NCBI RefSeq assembly: GCF_000422805.1
Contig: NZ_AUGT01000026.1
Location: forward strand, 1-64,000
Direction: 5' to 3'
Source: Nocardioides halotolerans DSM 19273
GTDB lineage: Bacteria; Actinomycetota; Actinomycetes; Propionibacteriales; Nocardioidaceae
DNA length: 64,000 bases
Numbering within the stretch: position 1 is the stretch's first letter; each line of letters begins with the position of its first letter. Made by a program: the position numbers and the translations under genes. The notes under the pieces were generated by a model. It saw only the letters and a program-made list of their open reading frames with translations, was not told the DNA's origin and made no database searches. This document shows positions 1 through 7,687 of this stretch, one piece after another.

Positions 1-23
1 GCTGACGCAGGTGCCCGCGCTGC

Positions 24-53
24 GGTGATCTCGACAAGCTCGATCAGCGGTGG
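24..53. repeat. Dispersed 30-bp repeat, copy 1
   Basis: A 30-base stretch with the core TCTCGACAAGCTCGA. It matches the reverse complement of 58524-58553 at 28 of 30 positions. It lies in the non-coding stretch at 1-174, which holds nothing else I can support. The partner copy is also intergenic, so this is a dispersed repeat and not part of a gene. Confidence 0.55.
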
Positions 54-174
54 CCCGGCACGTGCCTTCCCGGCGGGCTGGCGCGCGGCGGGTGGCCGGT
101 GCTGTCGAGATGGGCGCCGTCGAGCGGAGTGCTCTCTAAGCAACCTTGACTGCGGAGGACCTGCTTCGCTGCGC

Positions 175-720
175 TCAGCGGATCTTGACCCGGACCTCGT
201 TGGAGACGTTGGGGCCGTCAGTGTCGCGCACGCGGAACCTGTTGACGCCGGACTGGGCGGTCTGGACGTAGGTGGAGAAGGTCTCGCCGCTGACCACGGC
301 GTCGACGGCGGCGAAGTCGTCCCACTTGCCGTTCTCGAAGCGCTGCACCTGGACCACGGCGCCCTCGCCTCCGGGGTAGACGCCGGTCAGGTAGATCTCC
401 TCCATCGGGCCGACCTCGGTCGAGGCGGCCGACAGCGAGATCGCGAACTCCGGCGGCGCGTCGGACGACGGCGGGCCGCTCGGGGTCTGCTCGCCGGGCT
501 GGAGCGTGATCTGCGGCCCGGTCTCCTGCAGCGTGTCGGAGGGCTTCGGGAGGTACATCGACTGCTGGCTCGAGGCGGTGCCGCCCTCGTCGTCGCCGCC
601 GAGGCCGAGCATCGAGGTGGCGGCGAGCGCTCCCCCGCTGACGAGGAGCCCGACCACCACGCCCACGCCCGCGAGTGCGGCCAGGCCGGACAGGACCGGG
701 TGGCCTTCGTCGTCGCTCAA
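175..720 (-). CDS. Membrane-anchored protein with extracytoplasmic beta-domain
   Basis: Function unknown; 181 residues. The TTG at 720 is chosen because GAAAGGA lies about nine bases upstream. An upstream extension would be very Arg-rich and looks non-coding. A short acidic cytoplasmic start (LSDDEGHP) is followed by one hydrophobic segment (about residues 10-35, GVGVVVGLLVSGGALAA). Next comes a Pro/Ser/Thr-rich linker (about 45-85), then a domain of about 90 residues rich in Val and Thr that ends RVRDTDGPNVSNEVRVKIR, like an Ig-like or SH3-type beta fold. The protein probably sits in the membrane with the domain outside. It is transcribed away from the gene at 858. Confidence 0.7.
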   Translation of the reverse strand: MSDDEGHPVLSGLAALAGVGVVVGLLVSGGALAATSMLGLGGDDEGGTASSQQSMYLPKPSDTLQETGPQITLQPGEQTPSGPPSSDAPPEFAISLSAASTEVGPMEEIYLTGVYPGGEGAVVQVQRFENGKWDDFAAVDAVVSGETFSTYVQTAQSGVNRFRVRDTDGPNVSNEVRVKIR

Positions 721-857
721 CGCGGAGGTCCTTTCCGTGAGCTGGTCCTGTCGTGGGGGTACGACGCCGCCATTGTCGGCCAGGATCCCTCGGCGATCCA
801 ACCAGCGGCGCCGCCGGGACCCGTGTCGTCGAGCGGCAGGTCTGGTCTGATGACATC

Positions 858-1373
858 GTGCAGAACCCCTTGGCGAAGCAGCGCGCGCTCCTCGCGCTCC
901 GGGCGCAGGCGGCCCGGTGGCTCGCCGACCACGACGCCGACCTCCTCGCACGCGGGCTCGGGTTCACGGCCGAGGACGTCGCCGCGGTCGAGGCCTCGCG
1001 CGCGGCCCACCCGGCGCCGACCGAGAAGCCCGGCCCCGGCACCTACGTCTCGATGGTCTGGGTCGGGCTGAAGGCGACGTTCCAGAGCTATCCGGACAGC
1101 CTCGACCTCTCCGACCCGAGGCTCGCACCGGTAGCCGGCCTCAGCTTCCCGGCGTACGCCACCGCCGCCGCGGCGATCGGCTGGGCGACCGACGACGAGG
1201 ACCTGGTCGCCCGCGTGACCGCCGCGCTCGGCGTGACGCCGGCCGACTGGGAGGCCGCGATCGAGGGATGGACCGAGCGCATCAAGGACGACGTCGTGAT
1301 CGCGACGATGTACGGGCAGCTGTTCGCCCAGGTCGGCGCCCTGCCCATGAAGGGCTCCCCGGCCGCGCCGTGA
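858..1373 (+). CDS. Unknown small protein, tandem paralogue A
   Basis: I do not recognise the family. The product is about 171 residues from the GTG at 858 (VQNPLAKQR); in-frame starts further upstream give an unlikely Arg-rich extension. It is clearly paralogous to the next gene at 1392. Both share RGLGFT-D at about residue 30, then A-ASxxAHPxP, DPRLAPV, an Ala-rich helix ending IGWA or VGWA, V-ALG, and a C-terminal ATxYGQLFAxVGxLP. It appears mostly helical with no signal peptide or membrane segment, so it is probably a cytoplasmic protein made by gene duplication. The two genes are 18 bases apart and probably co-transcribed. Confidence 0.7.
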   Translation: MQNPLAKQRALLALRAQAARWLADHDADLLARGLGFTAEDVAAVEASRAAHPAPTEKPGPGTYVSMVWVGLKATFQSYPDSLDLSDPRLAPVAGLSFPAYATAAAAIGWATDDEDLVARVTAALGVTPADWEAAIEGWTERIKDDVVIATMYGQLFAQVGALPMKGSPAAP

Positions 1374-1391
1374 CCCGCTAGTTTCCCCTCC

Positions 1392-1901
1392 ATGCCTCAG
1401 GACCCGGCGGCCATGGGCCGCGCGATTCAGGCGATCATGGCGCAGGCCGGCGCGTGGGTGACGCAGTACAAGGCAGACCTCGCGGCGCGCGGCCTCGGCT
1501 TCACGCCCGACGACCTGACGGCCGTCGCGGCGTCAGCCACCGCTCACCCCACCCCGCCCGCCGCCGCCGACCCGGCCGCGGAGGCCGCCGAGATGGAGCA
1601 GGTGCGCCAGGCGGCGCTCACGGCGGAGTACCCCGAGACCGGCTTCGCGCCCGACGACCCGCGACTCGCACCGGTGGGCATGCCGCTCGTGACCTACGCC
1701 ATCGCGGCGAAGGCGGTCGGCTGGGCCAACGGCGACGACGCGCTGGTCCAGCGGGTGGTCACGGCCCTGGGCCACACGCGCGAGGACTACGACGCCGCCG
1801 GCGCGCACTGGACGCCGCTGCTCAAGACCGACATGGCGGTGGCGACGCTCTACGGTCAGCTGTTCGCGAACGTCGGGGAGCTGCCGGCCAGACCTGCCTA
1901 G
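1392..1901 (+). CDS. Unknown small protein, tandem paralogue B
   Basis: A protein of 169 residues starting MPQDPAAMGRAIQA, paralogous to the product of the gene just upstream. The shared blocks are RGLGFTPDDL, DPRLAPV, KAVGWANGDD and ATLYGQLFANVGELP. The copies differ most in the Pro/Ala-rich segment at about residues 55-80, which is longer here (AAADPAAEAAEMEQ). No catalytic motif, signal peptide or membrane helix is visible. Conservation at both ends suggests one folded domain with a variable loop. The function cannot be read from the sequence. Confidence 0.75.
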   Translation: MPQDPAAMGRAIQAIMAQAGAWVTQYKADLAARGLGFTPDDLTAVAASATAHPTPPAAADPAAEAAEMEQVRQAALTAEYPETGFAPDDPRLAPVGMPLVTYAIAAKAVGWANGDDALVQRVVTALGHTREDYDAAGAHWTPLLKTDMAVATLYGQLFANVGELPARPA

Positions 1902-1956
1902 CGGCCACCCGGCACGGCGGCCAGGGCTGCGCGGGTGAACGTCGACGGCGGAGCCA

Positions 1957-2382
1957 TCAGAGGTTCTGCCTCCAGACGATCTCCTCGTGCAGCCGCCGGC
2001 TCCGCCAGCCGTCCGGCGTACGCGTCATCGAGTGGTGGTAGAGGCCGCCGAGCTCGACCACCTTCGTGCCGCCCTGGCCGTCGTCCATCGGCATCGGGTT
2101 GTGGAAGTACGCCGATACCTCGGCGTCGTCGCCGTCGAGCCGGATGTCGACCTGGCCGAGCGTGTGCATCCGCTTCGGGAAGAACGCCGGCAGCACCTCG
2201 GCGAGCCACGGCTTCACCTCGGCGAAGCCCGCCGCGATGCCGCCGGACTCCGTGTAGTCGATCCGCGCGTCCGGGGTGAACACCGTGTCCAGCCGGTCCC
2301 AGTCACCGGTGTCGATGGCCCGCGTGTAGCGGACCAGGACGTCGTTGATCTCCGCGCGGTCGCTCAGCTCCTGGAGGTCCAC
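1957..2382 (-). CDS. SnoaL-like / NTF2-fold protein
   Basis: A protein of 141 residues of the SnoaL-like (NTF2-fold) superfamily. It shows the usual start VDLQELSDRAEINDVLVRYT, then DWDRLDTVFTPDARIDY and an end with DGWRSRRLHEEIVWR. Such proteins form a cone-shaped pocket and act as isomerases, dehydratases or binding proteins; several occur in steroid catabolic gene sets. The GTG at 2382 is preferred because it lies 21 bases from a perfect KstR-type box (2404-2417) and matches the usual N-terminus of the fold. The context suggests a role in steroid or polycyclic substrate breakdown. The exact reaction is not shown. Confidence 0.8.
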   Translation of the reverse strand: MDLQELSDRAEINDVLVRYTRAIDTGDWDRLDTVFTPDARIDYTESGGIAAGFAEVKPWLAEVLPAFFPKRMHTLGQVDIRLDGDDAEVSAYFHNPMPMDDGQGGTKVVELGGLYHHSMTRTPDGWRSRRLHEEIVWRQNL

Positions 2383-2403
2383 GGCGGGAGGATCGCACAC
2401 AAC

Positions 2404-2417
2404 TGAAACGTGTTCTA
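2404..2417. promoter_or_regulatory. KstR-type operator
   Basis: TGAAACGTGTTCTA fits the published KstR consensus TnnAACnnGTTnnA exactly. KstR is a TetR-family repressor of cholesterol catabolism in actinobacteria. The box is 21 bases upstream of the SnoaL-like gene that runs leftwards. Two close copies occur at 5451 and 8348. The kstR gene is not in the window. Confidence 0.75.
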
Positions 2418-2589
2418 GGGCAGCCTCTACCGCGCGGACCCCAGCCGACCCGAGCAATGGCCCGTTGTCGCTATTCAACGCCGGCACACGCGGTCCTAGT
2501 TTCGAGAAGTGTCGGCGATTCGTGGAAAGCGATCCGGCCGACCCGATGCGGCCCCTGGGCCGTCATCCCATCCCGAGAGGAAACCCGCT

Positions 2590-3525
2590 ATGAGAAGCTC
2601 GTTCGTCGCTGCCGCGCTGGGCGCGGCATCGCTGACCTTGGCCCTGCCAGCCGTCGCCACGGCCGACCCAGTCACCGCAGGTGAGCCGGCACCGCGGCAC
2701 GCCGATGCCCTCGAGCGTGTCGCGGCCAAGGCCACCGGCGTCGTCGTCGGCCAGATCGCGGCACTCCCGACGTCATGCGGCTCGGCGTTCACCCTTTTCA
2801 TGTCCGCCGAGTCCGGTCCGCCCAGCTTCACGATCCCCTCCAACGGTGTCCTGACCACCTGGTCGCACCTGGCGAACGCGACGCCCGGATCGGCCCGGCT
2901 CGTCGTGGTCGGGCCGTCCGCTGTACCCGGCCACCGCACCGTCCTCGGCACCAGCGCCCTGCAGCCCGTCGCGGTCAACGCCCTCAACTCCTTCCCGACC
3001 CGGATCCCGGTCACGGCCGGGACCGCGATCGCGCTCCAGACGACGGTCCCCGGCATGGCATGCGTCGGGGCAACGGTCGTGGGCGACGCCGTCGCCGGTG
3101 CCGCCGCTCCCTACGACCCCGCGACCAACGTCGACCTGCCGAACAGCGTTGCCCAAGCCGGGATCCGGATCAACGTCGCGGCCGTCCTCGAGCCGGACGC
3201 CGACGGCGACGGCTACGGCGACGTCAGCCAGGACGCCTGCCCCGTGTCGGCGCAGACCCAGGCGGTGTGCCCGGCACCGGACACCACGATCAAGAAGCAG
3301 CCGCCCAGGGTCGGTCACAACCGGTTCGTCACGATCAAGTTCAAGTCGACCGTCCCCGGCTCGACGTTCACGTGCAGCGTCGACGGCAAGAAGTTCAAGC
3401 CGTGCTCCTCGCCGTTCGACAAGCGGCTCGGGCTCGGCCGTCACAAGGTGAAGATCCTGGCGACCAGCGGGGTCGGCATCGTGGAGGCGAAGCCAGCCAC
3501 CGTGAAGTTCCGGATCACCCGGTAG
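2590..3525 (+). CDS. Secreted protein with calcium-binding-like loop and C-terminal repeat domain
   Basis: 311 residues from the ATG at 2590, preceded by GAGAGGAAA. The first 25 residues form a signal peptide (MRSSFVAAALGAASLTLALP, then AVATA-DP). The middle is an Ala/Val-rich domain of about 190 residues without a known motif. Around residue 205 is DADGDGYGDVSQDACP, a thrombospondin-type-3-like Asp loop that usually binds calcium. The last 80 residues (STFTCSVDGKKFKPCSSPF) are a Cys-pair beta domain common in secreted actinobacterial proteins. It is probably an extracellular structural or binding protein. Its start lies 170 bases beyond the KstR box, so control by that box is unlikely. Confidence 0.85.
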   Translation: MRSSFVAAALGAASLTLALPAVATADPVTAGEPAPRHADALERVAAKATGVVVGQIAALPTSCGSAFTLFMSAESGPPSFTIPSNGVLTTWSHLANATPGSARLVVVGPSAVPGHRTVLGTSALQPVAVNALNSFPTRIPVTAGTAIALQTTVPGMACVGATVVGDAVAGAAAPYDPATNVDLPNSVAQAGIRINVAAVLEPDADGDGYGDVSQDACPVSAQTQAVCPAPDTTIKKQPPRVGHNRFVTIKFKSTVPGSTFTCSVDGKKFKPCSSPFDKRLGLGRHKVKILATSGVGIVEAKPATVKFRITR

Positions 3526-3549
3526 CACGCTGATCCATCGGCACCCGGC

Positions 3550-3571
3550 GCCGGCGGCACCCGCCGCCGGC
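3550..3571. terminator. Hairpin between convergent genes
   Basis: GCCGGCGG and CCGCCGGC form a perfect 8-bp stem with a 6-base loop between two genes that face each other (stops at 3525 and 3606). There is no T-run, as is common in GC-rich actinobacteria. Its role as a two-way terminator is inferred. Confidence 0.45.
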
Positions 3572-3605
3572 ACCGCGGCACTTCCTGCGCGGCGGGCCAG
3601 CCCGT

Positions 3606-4052
3606 TCAGCAGATGTCGCCGTCGCCGGCCCACCGGCGCCAGTGGGAGCCGACCGGGCCGCCGGGCCGGTGGGCCACCCGGAACCGCAACCGGGTGTAGG
3701 CGACCGAGCCGTCCGCACAGGCGCCGAGCCGGTCGGCCCGGAGCACGATCCGACCCGGACGCGCGTAGTAGCCGCCCTCCGGCCGCAGCAGCCAGGTCAC
3801 GCCGCGTCCGGTGGTGGCGTGGCGTCCCCAGCGCTTCCACACGAGGTGGGCGACCTCGCCCGAGGGGTCACCGCCGTTGTAGAGGTGCCGCGGGTGAGCC
3901 GTGCCCCAGCCGGCGCCGGTCGGCTGGGCGTGGGCCGGCGAGCCGAGCACCGGCGGGTCGTCAGCGGCGGCGGTGACCGGCGTCAGCGTGGCCGCGAGGA
4001 CCACGGCCGTCAGCAGGGGGATGGAGGGCACCAGGAGACGGAGGGAGCGCAC
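3606..4052 (-). CDS. Small secreted protein
   Basis: A protein of 148 residues with a clear signal peptide (MRSLRLLVPSIPLLTAVVLA, cleavage near TAAA-DD). The mature part is about 115 residues and rich in Trp, Gly and Arg (VWKRWGRHATTGRGVTWLL, HWRRWAGDGDIC). It has two Cys residues (ACADGS and the final residue) that could form one disulfide. I do not recognise a family. Its 3' end faces the secreted-protein gene at 2590, and it is followed upstream by the zinc-finger gene in the same direction, 45 bases away. Confidence 0.7.
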   Translation of the reverse strand: MRSLRLLVPSIPLLTAVVLAATLTPVTAAADDPPVLGSPAHAQPTGAGWGTAHPRHLYNGGDPSGEVAHLVWKRWGRHATTGRGVTWLLRPEGGYYARPGRIVLRADRLGACADGSVAYTRLRFRVAHRPGGPVGSHWRRWAGDGDIC

Positions 4053-4097
4053 ACCCCGAAGACGCCCGAGGAGCGGCGACGGGTTGCCGGTGCCCTG

Positions 4098-4622
4098 TCA
4101 CGATCCGGTCTCGCTCCTGCGCCGTCGGTAGGCGCGGGCCGCAGCCCGGTCGTTGCACAGGGTGCAGCAGTAGCGACGGGTGCCGGCGCGGGTGCGGTCG
4201 ACGTACGCGCAGCGGCAGGGGTCGCTCGCGCAGATGCCGAGCCGGCCCACGCCGTGCTCGGCCGCGTGCAGCGCGACGGCGAACAGGAGCCGGGCGCGCA
4301 GGTCGCCGCTCACGGTCAGCCCGTCGGGGCCCACCTGGACCACCGCCTCCGCGTAGAGGAGCGCGACGTTGAGCACCGCGCGCGCCTCGTCGGCGTCGAC
4401 GCACTCGAAGATCGTGCGGATCGTCGCGCGCAGCGACTGGAGCATCGGCAGGTCGTCGTCACGCTGGGCGGCCGCGAGCTCCGGGTGGCCGTTGCGCTCG
4501 AGCGCGCGGCGCCACCAGACCAGGTCGTGGGCCATCCGGTCGGGCGGGTCCTCGAGCAGGTCGACGGAGTTCAGCAGCAGGACGGCCAGGTCCAGGTCGT
4601 CGGTCACGGGCGATTCCTTCAT
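4098..4622 (-). CDS. ABATE / CGNR zinc-finger regulator
   Basis: 174 residues. The N-terminal 120 residues fit the ABATE domain (LLNSVDLLEDPPD; later ARLLFAVALHAAEHG). The C-terminus carries a zinc finger of the CGNR type: CASDPCRCAYVDRTRAGTRR then YCCTLCNDRAAARAYRRRR. CNDR replaces the usual CGNR. Proteins of this build are putative DNA-binding stress regulators in actinobacteria. The gene starts only 30 bases from the start of the hydrolase gene at 4653, on the other strand. A regulator-target relation is therefore plausible but unproven. Confidence 0.85.
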   Translation of the reverse strand: MKESPVTDDLDLAVLLLNSVDLLEDPPDRMAHDLVWWRRALERNGHPELAAAQRDDDLPMLQSLRATIRTIFECVDADEARAVLNVALLYAEAVVQVGPDGLTVSGDLRARLLFAVALHAAEHGVGRLGICASDPCRCAYVDRTRAGTRRYCCTLCNDRAAARAYRRRRSETGS

Positions 4623-4652
4623 CAGTTGCTTGACGGATCATGCTACTGACGC

Positions 4653-5453
4653 TTGACTCTGCGCGTGAGTGCGACACCCGCGGCCGCTCCGTCCGTCACG
4701 TCGACGACCGCCGTCGACGACGTCCGCCTCGAGGTGCCCGGCCAGGACCACGAGGTCCGCGCCTGGCTCGTGAGGGGCGGCGACGACGGCACGGGGCGGC
4801 CCGCGGTCCTGTGGCTCCACTGGCTCGGCTACCGTCACAACGACCGCGCCGAGTTCCTCGCGCTCGCGGTCCAGCTCGCCTCGCGCGGTGTCGTCTCGCT
4901 GCTACCGGCCGGGCACTTCCCGTGGGTCCCCGACCCGGACGGCACCGCGCAGGACGTGGCCCGCGTGAGCGAGCAGGTCGACGCGCACACGGTCGCCCTC
5001 GACCACCTCGCGGCGCAGCCGGGCGTCGACCCAGCCCGGATCGCGGTGGTCGGTCACGACTACGGCGGGATGTACGCCGCCCTCCTCGCCGCGCGCGACG
5101 CGCGAGTCTCGGCGCTGGCGCTGCAGGCGCTCGACTCGGCGTGGGGCGGCTGGTTCGCGACGTACTGGCTGAGGCTCGAGGGCCAGGCGCGGGCCGACTA
5201 CTCCCGCCGGTTCGCCGGCCTCGAGCCCCTGGACCGGGTCGCGGAGCTGGCCGGTCGACTCGGCGACCGGATGCTCCTCCAGTGGGCCGGCAAGGACACC
5301 TTCGTCTCCGAGGACGTGCGGGCGGCGTACGCCGCGGCGAACGGCGACGCGCGCAGCATCGTCTACGAGGGCGCCGACCACATGCTCGACGACCGGGCCG
5401 CGGTCGACCTCGTGGCGTTCCTCGCGGAGACCCTGGGGCTCGACCAAAACTGA
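4653..5453 (+). CDS. Alpha/beta hydrolase with Asp nucleophile motif
   Basis: 266 residues from the TTG at 4653; the GTG at 4665 (VSATPAAAP) is an equally good start. The fold is that of a dienelactone-hydrolase-like enzyme: PAVLWLHWLGY, then the nucleophile elbow VVGHDYGGMYAA near residue 136, WAGKDTFVSED as acid region and GADHMLDDRA with the catalytic His. At the elbow, Asp replaces the Ser or Cys of esterases and dienelactone hydrolases, as in haloalkane dehalogenases and epoxide hydrolases. The substrate is unknown. The stop codon TGA is the first three bases of the KstR box that serves the next gene. Confidence 0.8.
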   Translation: MTLRVSATPAAAPSVTSTTAVDDVRLEVPGQDHEVRAWLVRGGDDGTGRPAVLWLHWLGYRHNDRAEFLALAVQLASRGVVSLLPAGHFPWVPDPDGTAQDVARVSEQVDAHTVALDHLAAQPGVDPARIAVVGHDYGGMYAALLAARDARVSALALQALDSAWGGWFATYWLRLEGQARADYSRRFAGLEPLDRVAELAGRLGDRMLLQWAGKDTFVSEDVRAAYAAANGDARSIVYEGADHMLDDRAAVDLVAFLAETLGLDQN

Positions 5454-5464
5454 AACACGTTCTA
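5451..5464. promoter_or_regulatory. KstR-type operator
   Basis: TGAAACACGTTCTA, an exact fit to TnnAACnnGTTnnA, 11 bases before the ATG of the LLM oxidoreductase. The flanks (CCAAAAC before, GTCTG after) are the same as at 8348, so the two sites share about 24 bases. The box overlaps the stop codon of the preceding hydrolase. Confidence 0.8.
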
Positions 5465-5475
5465 GTCTGGCGGCC

Positions 5476-6360
5476 ATGCGGTTCACCTACGCCGAGGCGA
5501 TGACCCAGGCGAGCTTCTACGCACCGCTGGCGCAGGCCGCCGAGGCAGCGGGCTACACGAGCATGACGGTGGCCGACAGCCTGATCTACCCGCAGGAGTC
5601 CGACTCGAAGTACCCCTACACCGACACCGGGGACCGGGAGTTCCTCGACGGCAAGGAGTTCATCGAGACGATGGTGCTGTGTGCGCACCTGTTCGCGCTG
5701 ACGAGCACGCTGCGCCTCACGCCGTTCGTGCTCAAGCTGCCGGTGCGCCCGCCGGTGCTGGTGGCCAAGCAGGCCTCGTCGATCGCGTTCCTCTCCGACA
5801 ACCGGCTCGGGCTCGGGGTCGGCATCTCGCCGTGGCCCGAGGACTTCGCCGCGCTGGGCGTCTCGTGGGAGAAGCGCGGCAAGCGGATGGACGAGTGCAT
5901 GGACATCCTTCGCGGCCTGACCGACCCGGCCGGCGACTTCTTCGGCTTCCAGGGCGAGTTCTACGACGTCGAGCCGCTCAAGCAGTGCCCCGCCCCGACC
6001 GAGCGCATCCCCCTGCTCGTGGGCGGCCACGCCGACGCCGCGCTGCGGCGCGCGGTGCGCAAGGGCGACGGCTGGATGCACGCCGGCGGCGACGGCGAGG
6101 AGCTCGACCGGCTGCTCACGCGGCTCGCCGAGATCCGGCAGGAGGAGGGCGACACCCGCGACGACTTCGAGGTGCACGTCATCTCCTACGACGCCTACGA
6201 CCTCGACGGGATCAAGCGCCTCGAGGACAAGGGCGTGACCGACTGCATCGTCGGCTTCCGGGTGCCCTACATCAAGGGGCCGGACACCGAGCCCCTCGAG
6301 AAGAAGATCGAGCACCTCGAGCGCTACGCCGAGACCATCATCGCGAAGGCGAACGGGTGA
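5476..6360 (+). CDS. LLM-class F420-dependent oxidoreductase
   Basis: 294 residues of the luciferase-like monooxygenase superfamily. Visible features are the start MRFTYAEAMTQASFYAPLAQ, the core LGLGVGISPWPEDFAALGVS, MDECMDILRGL, and PLLVGGHADAALRRAVRKGD, which contacts the cofactor phosphate region in this family. Actinobacterial members mostly use coenzyme F420 to reduce or oxidise alcohols, ketones or enoyl groups. The KstR box 11 bases upstream points to steroid catabolism. The start codon is fixed by this spacing and by the family N-terminus. The next gene in this direction is the DUF1214 gene at 6508, beyond a long inverted repeat. Confidence 0.88.
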   Translation: MRFTYAEAMTQASFYAPLAQAAEAAGYTSMTVADSLIYPQESDSKYPYTDTGDREFLDGKEFIETMVLCAHLFALTSTLRLTPFVLKLPVRPPVLVAKQASSIAFLSDNRLGLGVGISPWPEDFAALGVSWEKRGKRMDECMDILRGLTDPAGDFFGFQGEFYDVEPLKQCPAPTERIPLLVGGHADAALRRAVRKGDGWMHAGGDGEELDRLLTRLAEIRQEEGDTRDDFEVHVISYDAYDLDGIKRLEDKGVTDCIVGFRVPYIKGPDTEPLEKKIEHLERYAETIIAKANG

Positions 6361-6372
6361 GCGCACTGCCGC

Positions 6373-6498
6373 TGGTTGAGGAAGGCGCGCTAGCGCCTGT
6401 CTCGAAACCACCACACCCGCGCGCCCACGTGATCCCGACAGTCCCAGCCTCGGCTCCAGAGGTTTCGGGACGGTCGCTGCGCGACCTCCTCAACCACC
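6373..6498. repeat. Long inverted repeat, GGTTGAGGA type
   Basis: Two arms of about 38 bases (6373-6412 and 6461-6498) face each other around a 48-base spacer. Each arm begins or ends with TGGTTGAGGA and contains CGAAACC or its near match. Inside the left arm is GGCGCGCTAGCGCC, itself a palindrome. The element fills the gap between the LLM and DUF1214 genes and ends nine bases before the second. The arms differ by several bases, so it is an ageing repeat and not a fresh insertion. Confidence 0.7.
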
Positions 6499-6507
6499 GG
6501 ACGAGCA

Positions 6508-7656
6508 ATGTCTGAGTCGTGGGACCTGACGCGGCCCCTGAGAGAGGCGATCGCCGAGGCCGAGGAGCTCGTCGCCAACGCGCCGTTCATCCGGACCGAG
6601 CAGGACCGGCTCGAGGGCTACGACTACCTCGCCGGCCGGATCCGGATGGCCATGCAGATGGCCTTCGACTACGACCTCGACCGGCCGTTGTTCGTAAACC
6701 CCACCCACCAGTTCTCGCGGCAGGGGCTCGACAACCCGGACGCGATCTACTTCAACGCCTTCCTCCGTGAGGGGGTGGAGTACGTCGTCCGCGGATGCCG
6801 CGGGACCAGCGCCGACCTGTCCTTCCAGGTGATGTGCGGGCAGTACACCGCGGACTCGGCCGCCACCTCGCTCATGGCCTTCGACGACCGCGAGCTCGAC
6901 CTCGCGGCCGACGGCACCTTCGAGTTCACCTACGTCGCCGAGCCCGGTGCCAAGTCGATGATCGTCCGCGAGGTCTTCAACGACTGGGACACCGAGGAGC
7001 GTGGCACGCTCACCATCGAGCGCACCGACACGCTCGGGCGACCGGCGCGGCCGCTGACCCGCGACCTGCTCGCGAAGAAGTACGACGTCGCCGCGCGCTC
7101 GCTGGTCGGCTCGATCCAGACGTGGTTCGCCTTCCCCCACTTCTTCCAGTACAAGGAGCCGGTCAACACGCTGACCGCGCCGCGGTCGACGCCCGGTGGC
7201 CTGGCGTCCCAGCGCTCGTCGATCGGCCACTACGAGCTCGACGACGACCAGGCCTTGGTCATCACCGTCCCGCGCTGCGACGACTGCAGCTACCAGGCCG
7301 CGCAGGTCGGCTCGGACTGGTACGCCTCCACCGACTACGAGACCCACCAGACCTCGCTCACCAAGGCGCAGGCGGTCACCGACCCCGACGGCAGGATGAG
7401 GTTCGTCGTCTCGGAGCAGGACCCCGGCATCGCGAACTGGCTCGAGACCACCGGCCACCGCACCGGCTCGCTGATGCTGCGCTGGCAGCGGCTCGAGCGC
7501 GACCTCACCCAGGACGCCGACGGGCCGACCGTGGAGGTGGTGCCGTTCGCCGACGTACGGTCGCACCTGCCGTACTACTCCCCGATCTCGGCAGAGGAGT
7601 ACGCCGCCCGCATCACCGCCCGCCAGCGCGCCGTGGCGCGCCGGATGATCTCGTAG
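6508..7656 (+). CDS. DUF1214 domain-containing protein
   Basis: 382 residues. The sequence fits proteins that carry a C-terminal DUF1214: NPTHQFSRQGLDNPDAIYFN, GVEYVVRGCRGTSADLSFQV, and in the last third LVITVPRCDDCSYQAAQVGS followed by SEQDPGIANWLETTGHRTG and MLRWQRLE. Such proteins are frequent beside steroid-degradation and CoA-ligase genes in actinobacteria; no reaction is established. There is no signal peptide. It is on the same strand as the LLM gene, and the gap carries a long inverted repeat whose arm ends nine bases before the ATG. Confidence 0.85.
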   Translation: MSESWDLTRPLREAIAEAEELVANAPFIRTEQDRLEGYDYLAGRIRMAMQMAFDYDLDRPLFVNPTHQFSRQGLDNPDAIYFNAFLREGVEYVVRGCRGTSADLSFQVMCGQYTADSAATSLMAFDDRELDLAADGTFEFTYVAEPGAKSMIVREVFNDWDTEERGTLTIERTDTLGRPARPLTRDLLAKKYDVAARSLVGSIQTWFAFPHFFQYKEPVNTLTAPRSTPGGLASQRSSIGHYELDDDQALVITVPRCDDCSYQAAQVGSDWYASTDYETHQTSLTKAQAVTDPDGRMRFVVSEQDPGIANWLETTGHRTGSLMLRWQRLERDLTQDADGPTVEVVPFADVRSHLPYYSPISAEEYAARITARQRAVARRMIS

Positions 7657-7667
7657 CGTCCGGCTCG

Positions 7668-7687
7668 GCCCCGTCGCCAGCGGGGGC
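7668..7687. terminator. Hairpin between convergent genes
   Basis: GCCCCG and CGGGGGC can pair with a 7-base loop. The hairpin sits exactly in the 31-base gap between the stop of the DUF1214 gene and the stop of the acetyltransferase gene facing it. No T-run follows. A terminator role is inferred from position. Confidence 0.4.
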
